Source: Spirometra erinaceieuropaei
Lineage: Eukaryota; Platyhelminthes; Cestoda; Diphyllobothriidea; Diphyllobothriidae
Assembly: GCA_902702965.1 (NCBI GenBank)
Contig: CACRXP010000045.1
Location: 1,655,973 to 1,719,972 of the forward strand
Length of the DNA stretch: 64,000 nucleotides
Direction: 5' to 3'
The position numbers were made by a program, and so were the translations under genes. Positions 24,140 through 35,254 of this stretch are shown in pieces. Within the stretch, counting starts at the first letter, position 1. The number at the start of each line of letters is the position of its first letter. The notes beneath the pieces were generated by a model. That model made no database searches. It was not told where the DNA came from and saw only the letters and a program-made list of their open reading frames with translations.

Positions 24140-24425
24140 CAGAACAAGGGAAACCAGAGTGGTCACTTTTGGCTTGCTGGCCGTCATCAAACAGCCATAT
24201 CCAACTCCGAGGTTTGCGACCCCCGAGGCTAGATCCCTGAGCTTGTTAGTTAGAAGTCCAACGCTCTAACCGCTGAGCCACGGGTTATTTGTCTTGCCGG
24301 TTGCGAGCGGGTATAATAAAAAAGGCACGCACCGACCGCGCTACGGAACGCCCTCGTCCCGTTTTGCCTCAGAGCTCTCTCTCTCTCTCGAGTCTTTCCA
24401 GCAGTCGCACAGCGCCGCGTAATTT
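24140..24425 (-). mobile_element. tRNA-like SINE plus second tail, minus strand
   Basis: On the minus strand TGGCTCAGCGGTTAGAGCGT (24280-24261) is a good tRNA A-box-like head, followed by a degenerate B box and the SINE body. Upstream, at 24325-24425, lies a second tail fragment with a CT tract. This repeats the tail-head-tail order seen at 19 kb. Confidence 0.66.
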
Positions 24426-24519
24426 AGGCTGCAGAATAAAGCATCGTTAGCAGACCTGGTTGTGGCATGCATCCATGAACGACCCCCTAATCGTTAATGC
24501 ATCCGATCCCAACCGAGAG

Positions 24520-24680
24520 GGAAACGAGCCTCAGACTCAATGGGGGAGCCCTAAAGCACGCAATGCTCAATGATCGAGGGGACCGAGTTTGAGTCCCAGG
24601 TCGTCCACATCAGGGGTCGGTCTGGTTTTCTAGCAAGAGCTAATGAGCCAGAAATTGCCATTCGAGTTTCTGAATTGAAA
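24520..24680 (+). mobile_element. SINE fragment, plus strand
   Basis: B-box-like GAGTTTGAGTCCC near 24587 is followed by GAGCCAGAAATTGCCATT. It belongs to the same family as the 19 kb copies. Confidence 0.55.
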
Positions 24681-24941
24681 ACAAGCATGTACAGCAGAAT
24701 TTATTGGGGCCAATAAATTTCGTGACGGCTTTTCAACTGCAACCCGTCTCTGCATAACATAGGTAACGAATGAAAGCGCAACAGCAGTATGAATTTGTAC
24801 AGAATGGCAGTGCATAGGAGCAAGGTCAAAGTTCAAAATAATTAATAATCAGATAAGACGTCCACATAAGCATCAAAAAGGAAAAGGGGGAGACGAAATG
24901 TTAACAACGAATCACAGTCAGGGGAAAATAGAGGCGTGAGA

Positions 24942-25440
24942 TTACCAGGGCAATTGCAGATTGATCACGTGATCTAAATGCTTGCACAGGTCTGGTTTCT
25001 CCCTCCGTATGTAGGCTGCTTCCAAATAACGCAAGGTTCGAGTTGTACGTGCTCGGACAAGTACTCGAAAGGATGCTTTAGGGTCGACAACATGACCGCT
25101 ATCTAACAGGTGTTTCGTTATAGACGAACGGAGGGTTATATTTTCCTGTTTGAAAAGCCAATTAGGCAAATGCTCAGCGGCCCTGGTTGCCAATTGCCTT
25201 TGCGTTCGCCCAATGTACTTGCATCCGCAAGTGCATGTGAATTGATACACACAATTGGGGGTGGCGTGCTTCACATTCCAGTTTCTCTCTCTTCCCTGTG
25301 GATACCCCTTCCTACATGATCATTTCTCAGTATGCCACTACCTGCGAGGACCGAAAGGCGCGCCGAGGAGAGGATACCCCCTAGTCTGATCGGTGAGTGC
25401 GCTTCCACGATAGTAAGTAATTCCCGAGCAGAAATGATAG
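24942..25440 (-). pseudogene. PLE family 3 GIY-YIG endonuclease domain
   Basis: A 110-codon minus frame (25274-24942) begins CVYQFTCTCGCKYIGRTQR and continues AAEHLPNWL, with both GIY-YIG tyrosine motifs, the CxC pair and the EH motif intact. The C-terminus (HLLDSGHVVDPKASFRVL ... LEAAYIRREKPDLC ... LQLPW) matches the ends of PLE proteins. The preceding sequence up to about 25440 contains stops, and no RT domain is present. The domain would nick target DNA in an active element. No hammerhead motif was seen downstream. Confidence 0.8.
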
Positions 25441-26100
25441 GACGGCGGGCCCGCAGCTCATTGGCAGGGCTTCAGACTTAATGCTTAATGGCCAGGACAT
25501 CCGCGTTTAAATACCGGGTTGTTCAAACTTGGAGTTACATATGACTGGCTGACGGCGGTGTGTATTCTAGACACGACACTACCCGTCCCTTGGCCGAATT
25601 CTCGGCCGCATCCGGGTTTACATGTCGGATACTTCCTGTCTGGACTTGAGGTTCGTTTGGCTGATGGCCAAAGATTAATTAGAAGTGACCTTTAATTCTT
25701 CCTCATTCGTTTTGCAAATACCGCTCGACTGTTGGCTGCTTACTGATGTAGCGCAGCCTGGAATCACTCTACTGACTGTCGACGGCTAATAAGCCAGAAA
25801 TAGCCACTTCAATCTCCAGTCTTGCCTTACGGGCTCTCTCTCTCTCGAGCCCACCCAGTACCTTCACAGCGGCGCATGATAAAGGAAACATTTTTTTCCG
25901 ACAAACAAAGAAAGACTGACTAAAAAGGCAGAAATGGCCATTCCAGTCCCCTTGTCTTTGTCGGTAATAACCCCGGTAGTAACATTCCGCCTATGTCATG
26001 CGTCGCTGTGCCGCTGCTAGTTGGGTTCGGGAGAGAGTCCGTAAGGCACAAAGAGAGAAGTGAGTTCCGCAGAAACGATCGGTCAGCGCTCCTTTTCCAT
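25440..26100. mobile_element. Cluster of SINE fragments in mixed orientation
   Basis: Family words occur at 25545 (GACTGGCTGACGGCGG), 25777 (GTCGACGGCTAATAAGCCAG), 25925 (GGCAGAAATGGCCATTCCAG) and 25990 (TGTCATGCGTCGCTGTGCCG). A CT tract sits near 25838. It appears to be several partial insertions that landed beside each other. Confidence 0.55.
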
Positions 26101-26104
26101 CGAA

Positions 26105-27545
26105 AAGAATAGTTTCTAATTTTCTCCCAAGATGTGTCATTGGTTATGGAGGACGCACATGCTGTCAATCACACACGATGTGCATTAATTACTTTTTCGT
26201 GCGATCACGCTTCTGAGAAGGTCTTTTTGTTCAATGATTTCGTTTTTCTTTCTCTGACTTTTAGCGGTGCAATAAAGTCTTCACTAATACGTAAAATTTC
26301 GCAGTCTGGAAGGCAACTAGCTGACGGAATAACGCACGATACTTTCGATAGACCCGGAGGATTGAGAGTCAGGCTGCAGAAGCACCTTCTCATTATGGCC
26401 TTCATAGCACGCATGTGAGACCCGGGTCGCAATTTCAGCGGCCTGGCACGTCTGGAGTGGAGACCAGGTTGTGTGTGCGTGTGTAGACCGGATTGACGTT
26501 GTCTTTTGGTATGAAGAAAGTGGTCAGGGGCAGATACAGTGCCATAGATTGTAGCGCAAGTCAATCAAACTATAAACAAATTCACGCGCTTGTTGCCAGC
26601 CCTTCGCCCAATCCATTGGGCTTGCGGTGCAAGACGTCGATGGCGACGCTCGAAACATTATCGGCAATAACTGGTGTTCGTAAAAAAAAGAGATGGACAA
26701 CATGGACGGAGGAAGAGGGGGAAGAAAAGTAAAAAAAACGAGCGACAGAAGGAAAAACAAAAATATAATGAAAAGGAGGAAGGAGGATACGGGGAAGAGG
26801 ATGGCGGGAGTCAGGAGGCGATGAAGACTTGCGTGTTTGGAAGCGGTCTTCTGTTTAAGCGAAAGTATTTTCAGCTGATAATCTTAGTAGACATTTTACC
26901 TGCAAATCATGCCCTCAATTATAATGAGCATTTTTAAAGAAGGGATTGGTCTGAACGAGTAATTTTGCATACAAAGACAATAAATCTTAGGTACAGTTGC
27001 AAATATCCTAACAGGGTCGCTGCTAAACCTGGAACGTCTGCTAAAGTCTTTACTCATAATGATTCTGTACTTCCTGAAGGATGTCTGCAGTTGAATCTTA
27101 TAAATTCATTGGAACCAAAAGCCACGCACTGAGCGCTAGGCATCTCATTAATGCCATCTTGCAGTGGAGTTGGTGGCTATTGGGCACTGGGTTAAACCAA
27201 AAAGTAAGAAAAGCAAGTCACCGGAGGATGTTTAGGCAGGGACGCAGTATGCGACCCCACTCGGGGAACAAAACCAGGTCATCGTGTATTACGGGTTTTG
27301 TGGGTGGAAAGGAAAGAGCGATAGTAAGCAAACATTCGGGTAAATACCTATGTTGCATATTTCTCTACAACTAGCGCACGCACCAGGAACCTAATTTCCG
27401 AGAAATAATGAGGATATCAAGATATCTGTAAGTGTACGCAAAAATTCAGTACTTTTTGCCGTTCTTTCAGTTTGTTTTCATAAAAAGCGGACTGCATCCC
27501 ATCTAGTCATGATGGCGCGGAAGTGGTGAGTGGGGTCTCGTACTA
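26105..27545. other. Unassigned; includes a purine-rich tract
   Basis: 26685-26820 is strongly purine-rich (GA/AAAA/GGAGGA). No gene or known repeat was recognised in the rest. Frames up to 119 codons overlap on opposite strands and match nothing I know. Confidence 0.45.
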
Positions 27546-27880
27546 CGTCTTTGCCGATGTTTAGGTTGAGGCGTCTCGATCGTTGGTAAACAAGAATGTC
27601 AGTCGACTGACGTTTTTAAATTGCTCCCTACAACCATCAGAGACAGCGACGGCCAAGAACAGCCAAACATAAGCGTAAAATATTTGCAGGCTGTCGCTAT
27701 TGCTCGGCTAAAATTAGCTGTGTCTGTGCTTGGTGTGGTAGTGAGTTGGTCGTTCGCGGCGATATCGCTAGCTGTCACGCCCTGCGCACCCTTGTTCGCG
27801 AATGCCATGATGATTAATCGGCCATATGGTTCACTGTTACTGTTATTGGGGACGGGGTTCGCCCACGCGCTCATCAGGTG
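27545..27880 (-). mobile_element. Decayed PLE family 1-like 3' tail
   Basis: The minus strand contains GTCTCTGATGG followed about 20 bases on by AAAACGTCAGTC and then ACGATCGAGACGCC. It matches in order the hammerhead and 3' end of family 1 (GTCTCTGATGA, GAAACGTCAGGC, GCGATCGTGTCTCC). CTGCAAATATTTTACG upstream corresponds to CTATAAATACTGCAG. A 91-codon frame covers the tail. The core has lost CTGATGA, so it is a dead relative. Confidence 0.6.
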
Positions 27881-28094
27881 CTTATTTCACCAGTCCAAAT
27901 TTACTTTTTAACACTGTATGTGCGGGTGATCATCGCAGATGTCGAAAGTCTGCACAATAGAAAACACCCAGTCACTTGAGAGCGACAATGCGAGGCAGAA
28001 CTGAGGGTTCTCACTTTGTCTTAGAGCAGAGTCTTCATAGGGCACGCAGACAGTCGCATGCCAACCAGCAAGTAAAGATTTAGATGTAGGCAGA

Positions 28095-28190
28095 ATAGCA
28101 TTGACGGGGAAGGCAAGTGAGAATGGAATAGGTATTTCTGACTTATTAGCCGTCGTCAGTCAGTCATACCTAACCCCAAAGTATGAAGCA
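28095..28190 (-). mobile_element. SINE fragment, minus strand
   Basis: It contains the inverted SINE words GACTGACGACGGCTAATAAG and GGGGTTAGGTATGACTG. It runs straight into the orphan repeat R3. Confidence 0.5.
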
Positions 28191-28480
28191 GGAGGCGGGT
28201 GGGAACACAGGTGGGTAGCGCGGTCGGACCTGCGCCTTGGCGTTCCAATCCACACCCCTGATCCACAACAAACAAACACTCGACCAGGATTTTAACCAAT
28301 AACAGCATAATAATGGGTCAAAAAGACGAGGATGACCGGGCAACCATGCTCACGACCCGTATAACCAGCGGGAGTGCAAGCGCATTTACTGCCAGAGAAT
28401 CAGGTACCGGAGATTTGCTACCGCACACCAGGCTGTGAGGGCCATGGTTTGCTGGTCCTGGAATGGTAGACGCTAAAAAT
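28190..28480. repeat. Orphan interspersed repeat R3, copy 2
   Basis: Same strand and order as copy 1: GGAGGCGGGTGGG, CACACCCCTGATCCACAACAAACA, TTTTAACCAATAACAGC, GATGACCGGGCAACC, CAGGCTGTGAGGGCC. It ends near GGTAGACGCTAAAAA. Function unknown. Confidence 0.7.
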
Positions 28481-29165
28481 CCTCAGGGGAAATCACCTTT
28501 ACGAGAAATATGAAATAAACCCCCTTTTTCTTATTCTCCCTCATCTCCTTGTTTTTCAACCATTTCCACAGTCGTCATTGTGCAATTTATTCTGGCAATG
28601 TCCTTTTTCGATGCTAGAAATATGGAGTAACTTTTATTCTTCGCCTCCGTCCTCCGCCTCCTCCTCCTCCTCCTCCTCCTCCTCCTCCTCCTCCTCCTCC
28701 TCCTCCTCCTTCTCTTTATCTCCTTCTTCCCACTTTCCAACTATTTCCACGATCGTCATTGTGCAATTTATTCTAACAATTTCTTGTGGTCAATTCCCAG
28801 AGCAATGGGTTTGGACAGTTTATGAGTATACCGGACCTTCATCATTCGTATTTGGTATTACATCCTGTTAATACTCCTCAAAGCTTCATCTCTGTGAGAC
28901 TTACAGTACCTGTGCTTACTCTTAAAATGTCATGAATCAACACAGATAAAGGACTTTAATGCAGAATCGGTAAAAATTACGGCTTCCAAAGTCTGATAGC
29001 GGAAAATAAAAGGTGTGTCAAAGAAATAAAGCAAAGTTTGGTTTAGAAAATATTATTGACTGAGACAAAAATAATAGTTTTCGAAAAAAGTAAACATTTT
29101 CAAGAAACGCCTATATCACAACCAAGTTAATAAAGGCCACGTATGAGGACGTATAAAGGAGGAGG
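28481..29165. repeat. Microsatellite flanked by a short duplication; otherwise unassigned
   Basis: (CTC)n spans 28656-28710. A 45-50 bp sequence containing CGTCATTGTGCAATTTATTCT lies on both sides (about 28552-28600 and 28730-28783), so the tract sits inside a small tandem duplication. Frames here are translations of the simple repeat. Nothing else recognised. Confidence 0.75.
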
Positions 29166-29169
29166 GCGC

Positions 29170-30710
29170 AAAAAAGGGCAACAAAATTAAGGACAGAAAC
29201 AGTTACAAAAAATCAGTACTTTGTTGAATGTCCATTTGATTTAATAACGGCAGAACGTCTGTCAGACATAGAACTGGCGAGGTTATCTATGGTGGATTGT
29301 AAAATGCAATTATTGAGTATGAAATCCAATTTGTCCTGCATTGAAAGAGTCTTCTTAGCTTTGTGCCAATTTCTTTTGACTATTTCAAAAAGATTTTCGA
29401 TAGAATTCAAATCGGGACTGTTGGCCGGGATGAAAATGGATTGGAGACCAATTGCGGAGAGGGTGGTTGTTGTCTAAAATATTGGATTATATTTGCAAGC
29501 GGCATCAAATTCGTACCTCTATAGAGCGGTAGACAGGTGCATTGTCGTGTAAAATTACAGCATCCATTCGGCGCCGACTCATACCGTTGTAGCCAAAAGC
29601 ATCCTTGACAATTGCAATAAACACCTTGCAGTTGATGGTTTCGGATGTTGACCGCCAGACAGGCCGCTCACCGAATTTAATCGCCATCCAAACCATCATC
29701 CGTCGACAGTTCTTGAATGTTGCCGTCGGCGTAGTGCGTCCTCTTGGGAAGTTCTTTCTTTCGTAGGCTCGTCTAAAAATAAAACCTCATCGCAGAAGAA
29801 AATGCTCTTCCAAAATGAAGATCTGTAATCAATATAATTCTCAGCAAATAAAAGCCGTTCTCTAATTAGTTTTCTACTTAAATATGGCTTAATCATGGCC
29901 TTCCGCCGCTGCAGTTCAAATTCTTTCATACTTTTCCCAATGATGTTCATAGAACACATTAGCAGATGTTCCCGTTGTATGGTCTCAATTGGCATGTTAT
30001 GAAACTTTTTTAATGTGCGACGAATAAAATCGTCGTCTTGCTTACTTGTGGACCATTTGGGTCACCCTATCTTATTTCTAGGAACAATTTTATCATTAAT
30101 AATGCGCCACAGAGTGACCTTACTAATATTGAAAATACTAGCTAACGACTCACGCGGGATTCCCTCCGCCGTTAGTTTTCGAATGCGCTGGAAGTCTACT
30201 TCGGATAAGTATTGTTTAGACATGTTTATCGTTTGGCGTGATAGAGAAAAGTGACGGCATGTCGCGCGAACACAATATATATTCGTTTACGATACGCATT
30301 TTCGGTCTGGTAAAACAATCACACTGATAAACTTTTTATTTCGTTATTTTGAAACATAAAACTTTACGGATTTGTAAAATACAATTTTTAGATAAAGAAT
30401 CGCACGTTATTTCCTGAACACAATAAGAAATAATTTATCTGCATTTCCCTGATTTTTTGATATTGAAATTTAATTTTTTCTTTTTGTTCGAAAGTTTATT
30501 AAAAAATTTCGTCCTTTTATTAATCTTCTTAAACAGATTAATAAGGTAACACAAAGAATTTCCATCCGAAAGCTTTAATAGCGTAGGAAACTGCTTGAAT
30601 ATCAGGAATCCTCCGATTTCGCCTAAATTCGGCCCGTTTTCCATTTAAAATACAGATCCGTATCAAACTTTTCTTAAGCAAACGGCCTTTTTGTCCTTAT
30701 TTCAATTAAA
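29170..30710 (-). mobile_element. Tc1-like element enclosing the dead transposase
   Basis: Candidate inner terminal repeats are ACAAAATTAAGGACAGAAAC near 29182 and, inverted, a similar sequence near 30690 (AAATAAGGACAAAAAG on the minus strand). The exact ends and TA duplications were not resolved. These ends do not resemble the CAGTGCGTGACC ends of the palindromic MITEs. Confidence 0.4.
29213..30223 (-). pseudogene. Tc1-like DDE transposase, inactivated
   Basis: The frame opens at ATG 30223-30221 with a helix-turn-helix domain (KQYLSEVDFQRIRKLTAEG ... ISKVTLWRII). At about 30065 TGA stands where Tc1 proteins have the Arg of the GRPK motif. The next open block (29995 down) carries FWKSIFFCDE with the first catalytic Asp. 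A frameshift near 29740 leads to AVILHDNAPVY with the second Asp. After more damage PANSPDLNSIENLFEIVKRN (near 29400) holds the third acidic residue. About 337 codons in total, which is normal for Tc1. At least one stop and two frame changes make it dead. It cuts and pastes DNA at TA in active relatives. Confidence 0.85.
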
Positions 30711-30711
30711 T

Positions 30712-31560
30712 AAACACAAATAACAACACCCAAAATAGGTTTCAGTTTCCATTATAATTTTAATCGCGGCATTTAATGAGTTAGCACAGGTATTGTATGT
30801 ACTCTTCAAAGCCGATCTTGTGCGTGCAGAAGAACCTCGTTCAGGCTCCGCTTCTACCATGATCAAAAGTCAGTTAACTAAATGCAACTTTACGTGCCAT
30901 TCCGATCTCACATCGCCCCTGGCATTGACTAATATTACCCGCCAACCACCCACCCCACATTCCCACACCCATCTTTTGTTCTAAGGCGAACGTTAACCGA
31001 TTTTTCAAATCAATGACATGCTTTACTACTATTCCGTTCTCATATAAATGAACTGGCATGGCGCGAATTTACAGAAAGCAAATCTATTCTATCCATCTGG
31101 TCTTCTGAGCCTTCAAAGCGTTTTTTTCAGCTAGCTCGTTAGTTTTTATTAAGTGGCAACACAGATGACTTAGTTCTCAGTCAAATACTTCTTAAAATAG
31201 GCTCCATGTAAAAAAAGCACAGTAAACAAGTGTTGACGAAATCAGCCAGCGTTCCTTTTCGTAGTGCAGATAAGAGTTTGCATTTTTGGCTAGAAGTGCA
31301 GCCTTATGTTACGCACACTAATTATCCCAGCGTCAACTGGGGCCGGACATGTAAATAAAGGCTTGGTAACTGTTCTTTCAAGGCATATGCGTTGCTTTTT
31401 CTTTCTGTAATTAAAAAACATGTAGTTTGCGTCACGTGGGGAAAGAAGCCTTGATGTAATCCTGTATTGGTTTGAGCGGTTTGTCTCCCCGCATTAGGAA
31501 CACCAGTTTAATTACTGTAACACCCTGGTTCTCTCCAGCAAATTAGGCCAAAATGAGACC
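30712..31560. other. Unassigned
   Basis: No gene, RNA or repeat recognised. Confidence 0.4.
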
Positions 31561-31586
31561 CAATACATAGGCAAGGGTGCCGAGTA

Positions 31587-31935
31587 ATGGACCACATTCA
31601 CAAGAAACAACTAACCAATGTTATTTGCAGCATCTCGTGCGCTATCTGCTGTAGCGTTTATATTGGTCATACAGGCCGACGTCTTGGGACTCGTGCCAAC
31701 GAGCATAAGTTAGCCCTCCAACGACGTGACCCTCCGTTCTTCGTATTTGCATACATCTTTGAGTGTGATCGCCGCCTCTGATTGGGACGGTACTGAATTG
31801 CTTGCAGTACCTAACACCTGACAGGCGCGAGAATTCCCCGAATCTTGGCATTATAACAAGAGCAGCATCAACCGCCATGTCGGTCTAGACGCTCACTGCG
31901 AGGGTTTACGTACACGCTCACTGACTTATGCCCCC
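31587..31935 (+). pseudogene. PLE GIY-YIG domain (family 2-like), frameshifted
   Basis: The plus frame at 31587-31781 contains NVICSISCAICCSVYIGHTG and RRLGTRANEHKL, a GIY-YIG domain with CxxC and EH motifs. After a frame change, DWDGTELLAVPN (near 31790) and then REFPESWHYNKSSINRHVG (near 31828) give the usual PLE C-terminal motif. The sequence after it to about 32250 is C-rich and could be the Pro/Ser/Thr-rich tail. No RT domain and no hammerhead motif were found. Confidence 0.72.
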
Positions 31936-31939
31936 GCCC

Positions 31940-32714
31940 TAACAACTGCTAATTCCTACCTGGCCACGTAGATTTGCACTGTCTCGCCAGCCCCTCCATC
32001 CGTAACGGCAAACCACAATCGAAAGTCCTAGCACCTCCGACGCCGGCGCGCTGACCCCTGGTCTCATCCAGTACGAACAACCAGCCGCCCGTAATTCCTA
32101 CTGATTCACGAACCCCCTTCTTCTCCTCCAGAACAGGGAGCCGTCACAGCTCTCACCTCTCCACCGCTCCAAACTTGCCGTAACTCAGTGCCACCCCCAC
32201 CATGCATCAGCTGTCTGTCTGTCGCTGTTTGTCCTGTCGCGCCAACCGATATGGTCGGCAGATCTCACTTTCTTTTCTATTCATTTCGTCCGATAACGGG
32301 TCGGTGTCACCAGTTTGAAAATTCACGGGTGCAAACTGGATTTGCGAAAGAGCCTTTTCTTTTTTTCATAAGTTTATGTGTTCACGCACCCCACAGAGGG
32401 CCTTTCTACATGCACCAATACGACGGGCGTTGTTCTTGGGCTTATGAAGTCGCTACTCTATCGGCAGCTTCCTGAAGGGTTAAGATGCTGGCCGCAAACA
32501 GATCACACGCGATTAAAAAATCGATAGGCATTTCAAATGACTTTTTGAGCTGCCCGGTTTCGCTCTGGTCGGATCTTTCCCCTCCTCCCTGTGCGTCAAT
32601 TCTCGGTCACTGGCTGATCGGCCCGTGACAGGCGGTTGACCATTCGCTCAATCGCGAAGGGTATTAACTCACTGCAGGCAGGTCGAGTCAGGCATACTAC
32701 TATCAGTACCTTGA
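31940..32714. other. C-rich then unassigned DNA
   Basis: 31940-32260 may be the degraded 3' tail of the PLE fragment upstream. The 95-codon frame at 32188-32475 matches nothing I know. No other feature seen. Confidence 0.4.
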
Positions 32715-34620
32715 AGTAGATGCGCTATCACATGAAATATCAACCGAAATACTGAATTGTGTTTTTAATTCGAATACATTACTTAAGTATCCTCGTCATT
32801 TTAAATGTCGCGGGACACGATCCTAAAGTATTACAGTTGTGTCAGGGTGTCGGTTTTTGAGCCAGCATAAACTACATTCCGTAAAATGTGACTGCTTAAT
32901 TGGTTTGCATTTTCCCCTAGATTTTTGATGCCCTTATATATTCAAGTATGCACCGAAATGCATTTTTTACCGTACGGGGACAAAGTACGTCTTCATCGAA
33001 GTTTTCTAAATTAAAGACTGGGCATTATTTGGTTCTACAAAGTTTTTCGATGTAAAGTAATTTTGAACCCGATATGCATTACACTTGCACTCAGGGCCTC
33101 TAAACTGCATGCTGTATAGTTTTCGTGTCAGCAAAATCATATTTCTTTCGCTACTAAGAAGACGTTTTATAGGGGCTCATGAAATGTTGCAGTGGATGTG
33201 GATCATGTTGCTCACTTCATAAGCAGCACTAATCAATGTGCTGATGCGAGGCTGTATGATTAAGACTTCGCGATCGTAAGAATCTCATAATCAGAAACTT
33301 TTTTATCACCGACAGATATTGTTTCTTTAAGCACAAAAACTGAAGAATACGTAAAGTCCTACCAAATTTATGCAAGAGACAATATTTTTCTTCATATTTC
33401 CTATAAAATATATTTTAAATTGTAAAAGCATTAAACATCAATGCGATAAATGCGTGCCACTTAAGCAATCATTTTTGCGGAGCGTAGATTTGACGACTGT
33501 CGGAAAAAGCTTCTTCAAAAGCCGGAAACCTGGTGTGCCTGAAATATTTCAGAATCATGCTGTATGGTCATTACAGTGAGTGACTAATCTCGTAAAATTC
33601 TGGCCATCAATTAGGAAAGATTACTTAAATGGGGTTGGAATACCGATTATCATGCGGCATAATGCTATAATATTTTGGACTTAGCAGGGTGCTAGCCTTT
33701 GAATACACACCTTCTAAACGTCATGTGGGAAACAAACGCGGCAGAAAAACGTCTACTTACGTAGCATGAATTTTTCACACTGATTTTCGATGGTCCTAAA
33801 AATTCAAATATATTTTTTAGAAGAAATGTACAAGAATATACTTCCGTTTTCACGTTTGATAGGAATTTACGTAATTTTTACATTGTATACTCGAAAAACG
33901 AGTAGAGTAAGGTCGTTAAGAGGTCTTTAATTGTGAGATTTTTTAAAACCAGTCAATGACCATTCACACAGCATCGTACCTGTCTGTTTACCAATACTCC
34001 TCATGAAATGCACATCATAACCCGCATCCATTGTTAAATTTTATAGATTTTATATAGCCTCTATTTAAAGGCACACAGAAATATATGATATCCCTCACAC
34101 GGAAAGTATGCACTTTGTAGACTGAAATCAATAAACGATAATGCAAAAACTGATCAGGCTCCAAATTATTCGGGAATTAAGAAACTTCTAAAAGAACACA
34201 ATTATCCTTCTTCTTAGGGCATAAAATGTGAAGATGAACCGATTTACTATCAAACAAGTAAAGAAAGGCATATTTTGAGCATGTTTTGTAAAAAAATATT
34301 AAAATTTATAGGAAGATCGAAAATCAATGTGAAAAATGCATGCTATTTCAGTAGTCATTTTTTACCGAGTAAGGTTTCTACAGGAGGTCAAAAGAAGTAC
34401 ATACAAACGCCGACATCCCGTTGAGTCCGAAATATTATAGCATTATGGGATTGATAATCAGCATTACAAAGATACCTAATTAGTCCTTCCCAATCGAAAG
34501 CACATTTAGAATTTTGGCCAAAATTTCATGAGATCGGTAGCTTTTCAACCCTACTGTACTAGTCTTTTCGAATTAAAACCACATTTCAGAATTTCCGTAA
34601 CATTTCATGAAACAGCACAT
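32715..34620. mobile_element. Palindromic MITE family B, split by a nested family A copy
   Basis: Family B left arm and centre run from about 32715 to 33573 (GATGCGCTATCACATGAAAT..., a variant of the B end). The right end resumes after the insertion with CAACCCTACTGTACTAGTC and ends near ACATTTCATGAAACAGCAC. The family A element at 33574-34536 interrupts it at a TA. In other B copies the corresponding words are contiguous, GCTAATTAGTTTTACAAC. Confidence 0.75.
33574..34536. mobile_element. Palindromic MITE family A nested in family B
   Basis: It begins CAGTGAGTGACT directly after TA (33572-33573), runs through a family A palindrome and stops at GAGATCGG, followed by TA and family B sequence. 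The last ~10 bases of the right terminal repeat are missing. The nesting shows this A copy moved after the B copy was in place. Confidence 0.75.
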
Positions 34621-35250
34621 CGTCCAACAGGATGATTATCCCCGCAGACTCCCAGATAGTACTTACCAATAACTATTTAAATATGTCCTTTAACGAAGTT
34701 GAAAGGTGTCATAAAAACACAGGCGTTGGTATAATCAAATTTCGCCGCCTAATACGCAAAGCCGAGCTCCGGAGAAAATTAATCCGACTGCGCCAGGGCT
34801 TAAACCCTGTAATCTGCTGACCATGGTCGTTCACGCAATAGCTGAGAGCGTTTTTAGCAAATCGGGACAGTCGGCGTATAATCGCATAAGCGAGTAATAA
34901 CAGTCGGCTGGGCTAGCAGCCTGGATTAAAAAAAAACAGCCCTGAGCTAATGGGTTCTGAAATGCAGGCAAGCGCTGCTGCCTCAACGTTTATTCGATGT
35001 TCAGAAACGCGTTGTATTTGTCCTTTCCTCACTAAACATTTCTAATTGCAGTTGGAGACATAAACGTGATTCCAATGATAATGATTCGAAAAACATAAGG
35101 GTAGTTTGCGAGTAAATGTATCCCAATTTTTAAAGGAAGCACTACCCTAAATTCTATGGAGAACCATGTTTAAGGTCAGGCTAAAAATAGGGCGCGGTAA
35201 TGCGTACGCTCTGGAATTTAGCGCAAAACCTTCTGTAGTACAAGGGTTTT
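34621..35250. other. Unassigned
   Basis: No gene or repeat recognised. Confidence 0.4.
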
Positions 35251-35254
35251 ACAT

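Noticed and set aside
28531..28740. Arg-rich protein on minus
   Set aside because: It is a translation of the CTC/GAG tract.
32188..32475. 95-codon plus frame after the PLE fragment as a host exon
   Set aside because: No recognisable domain, and it lies in a C-rich stretch that may be a degraded PLE tail.
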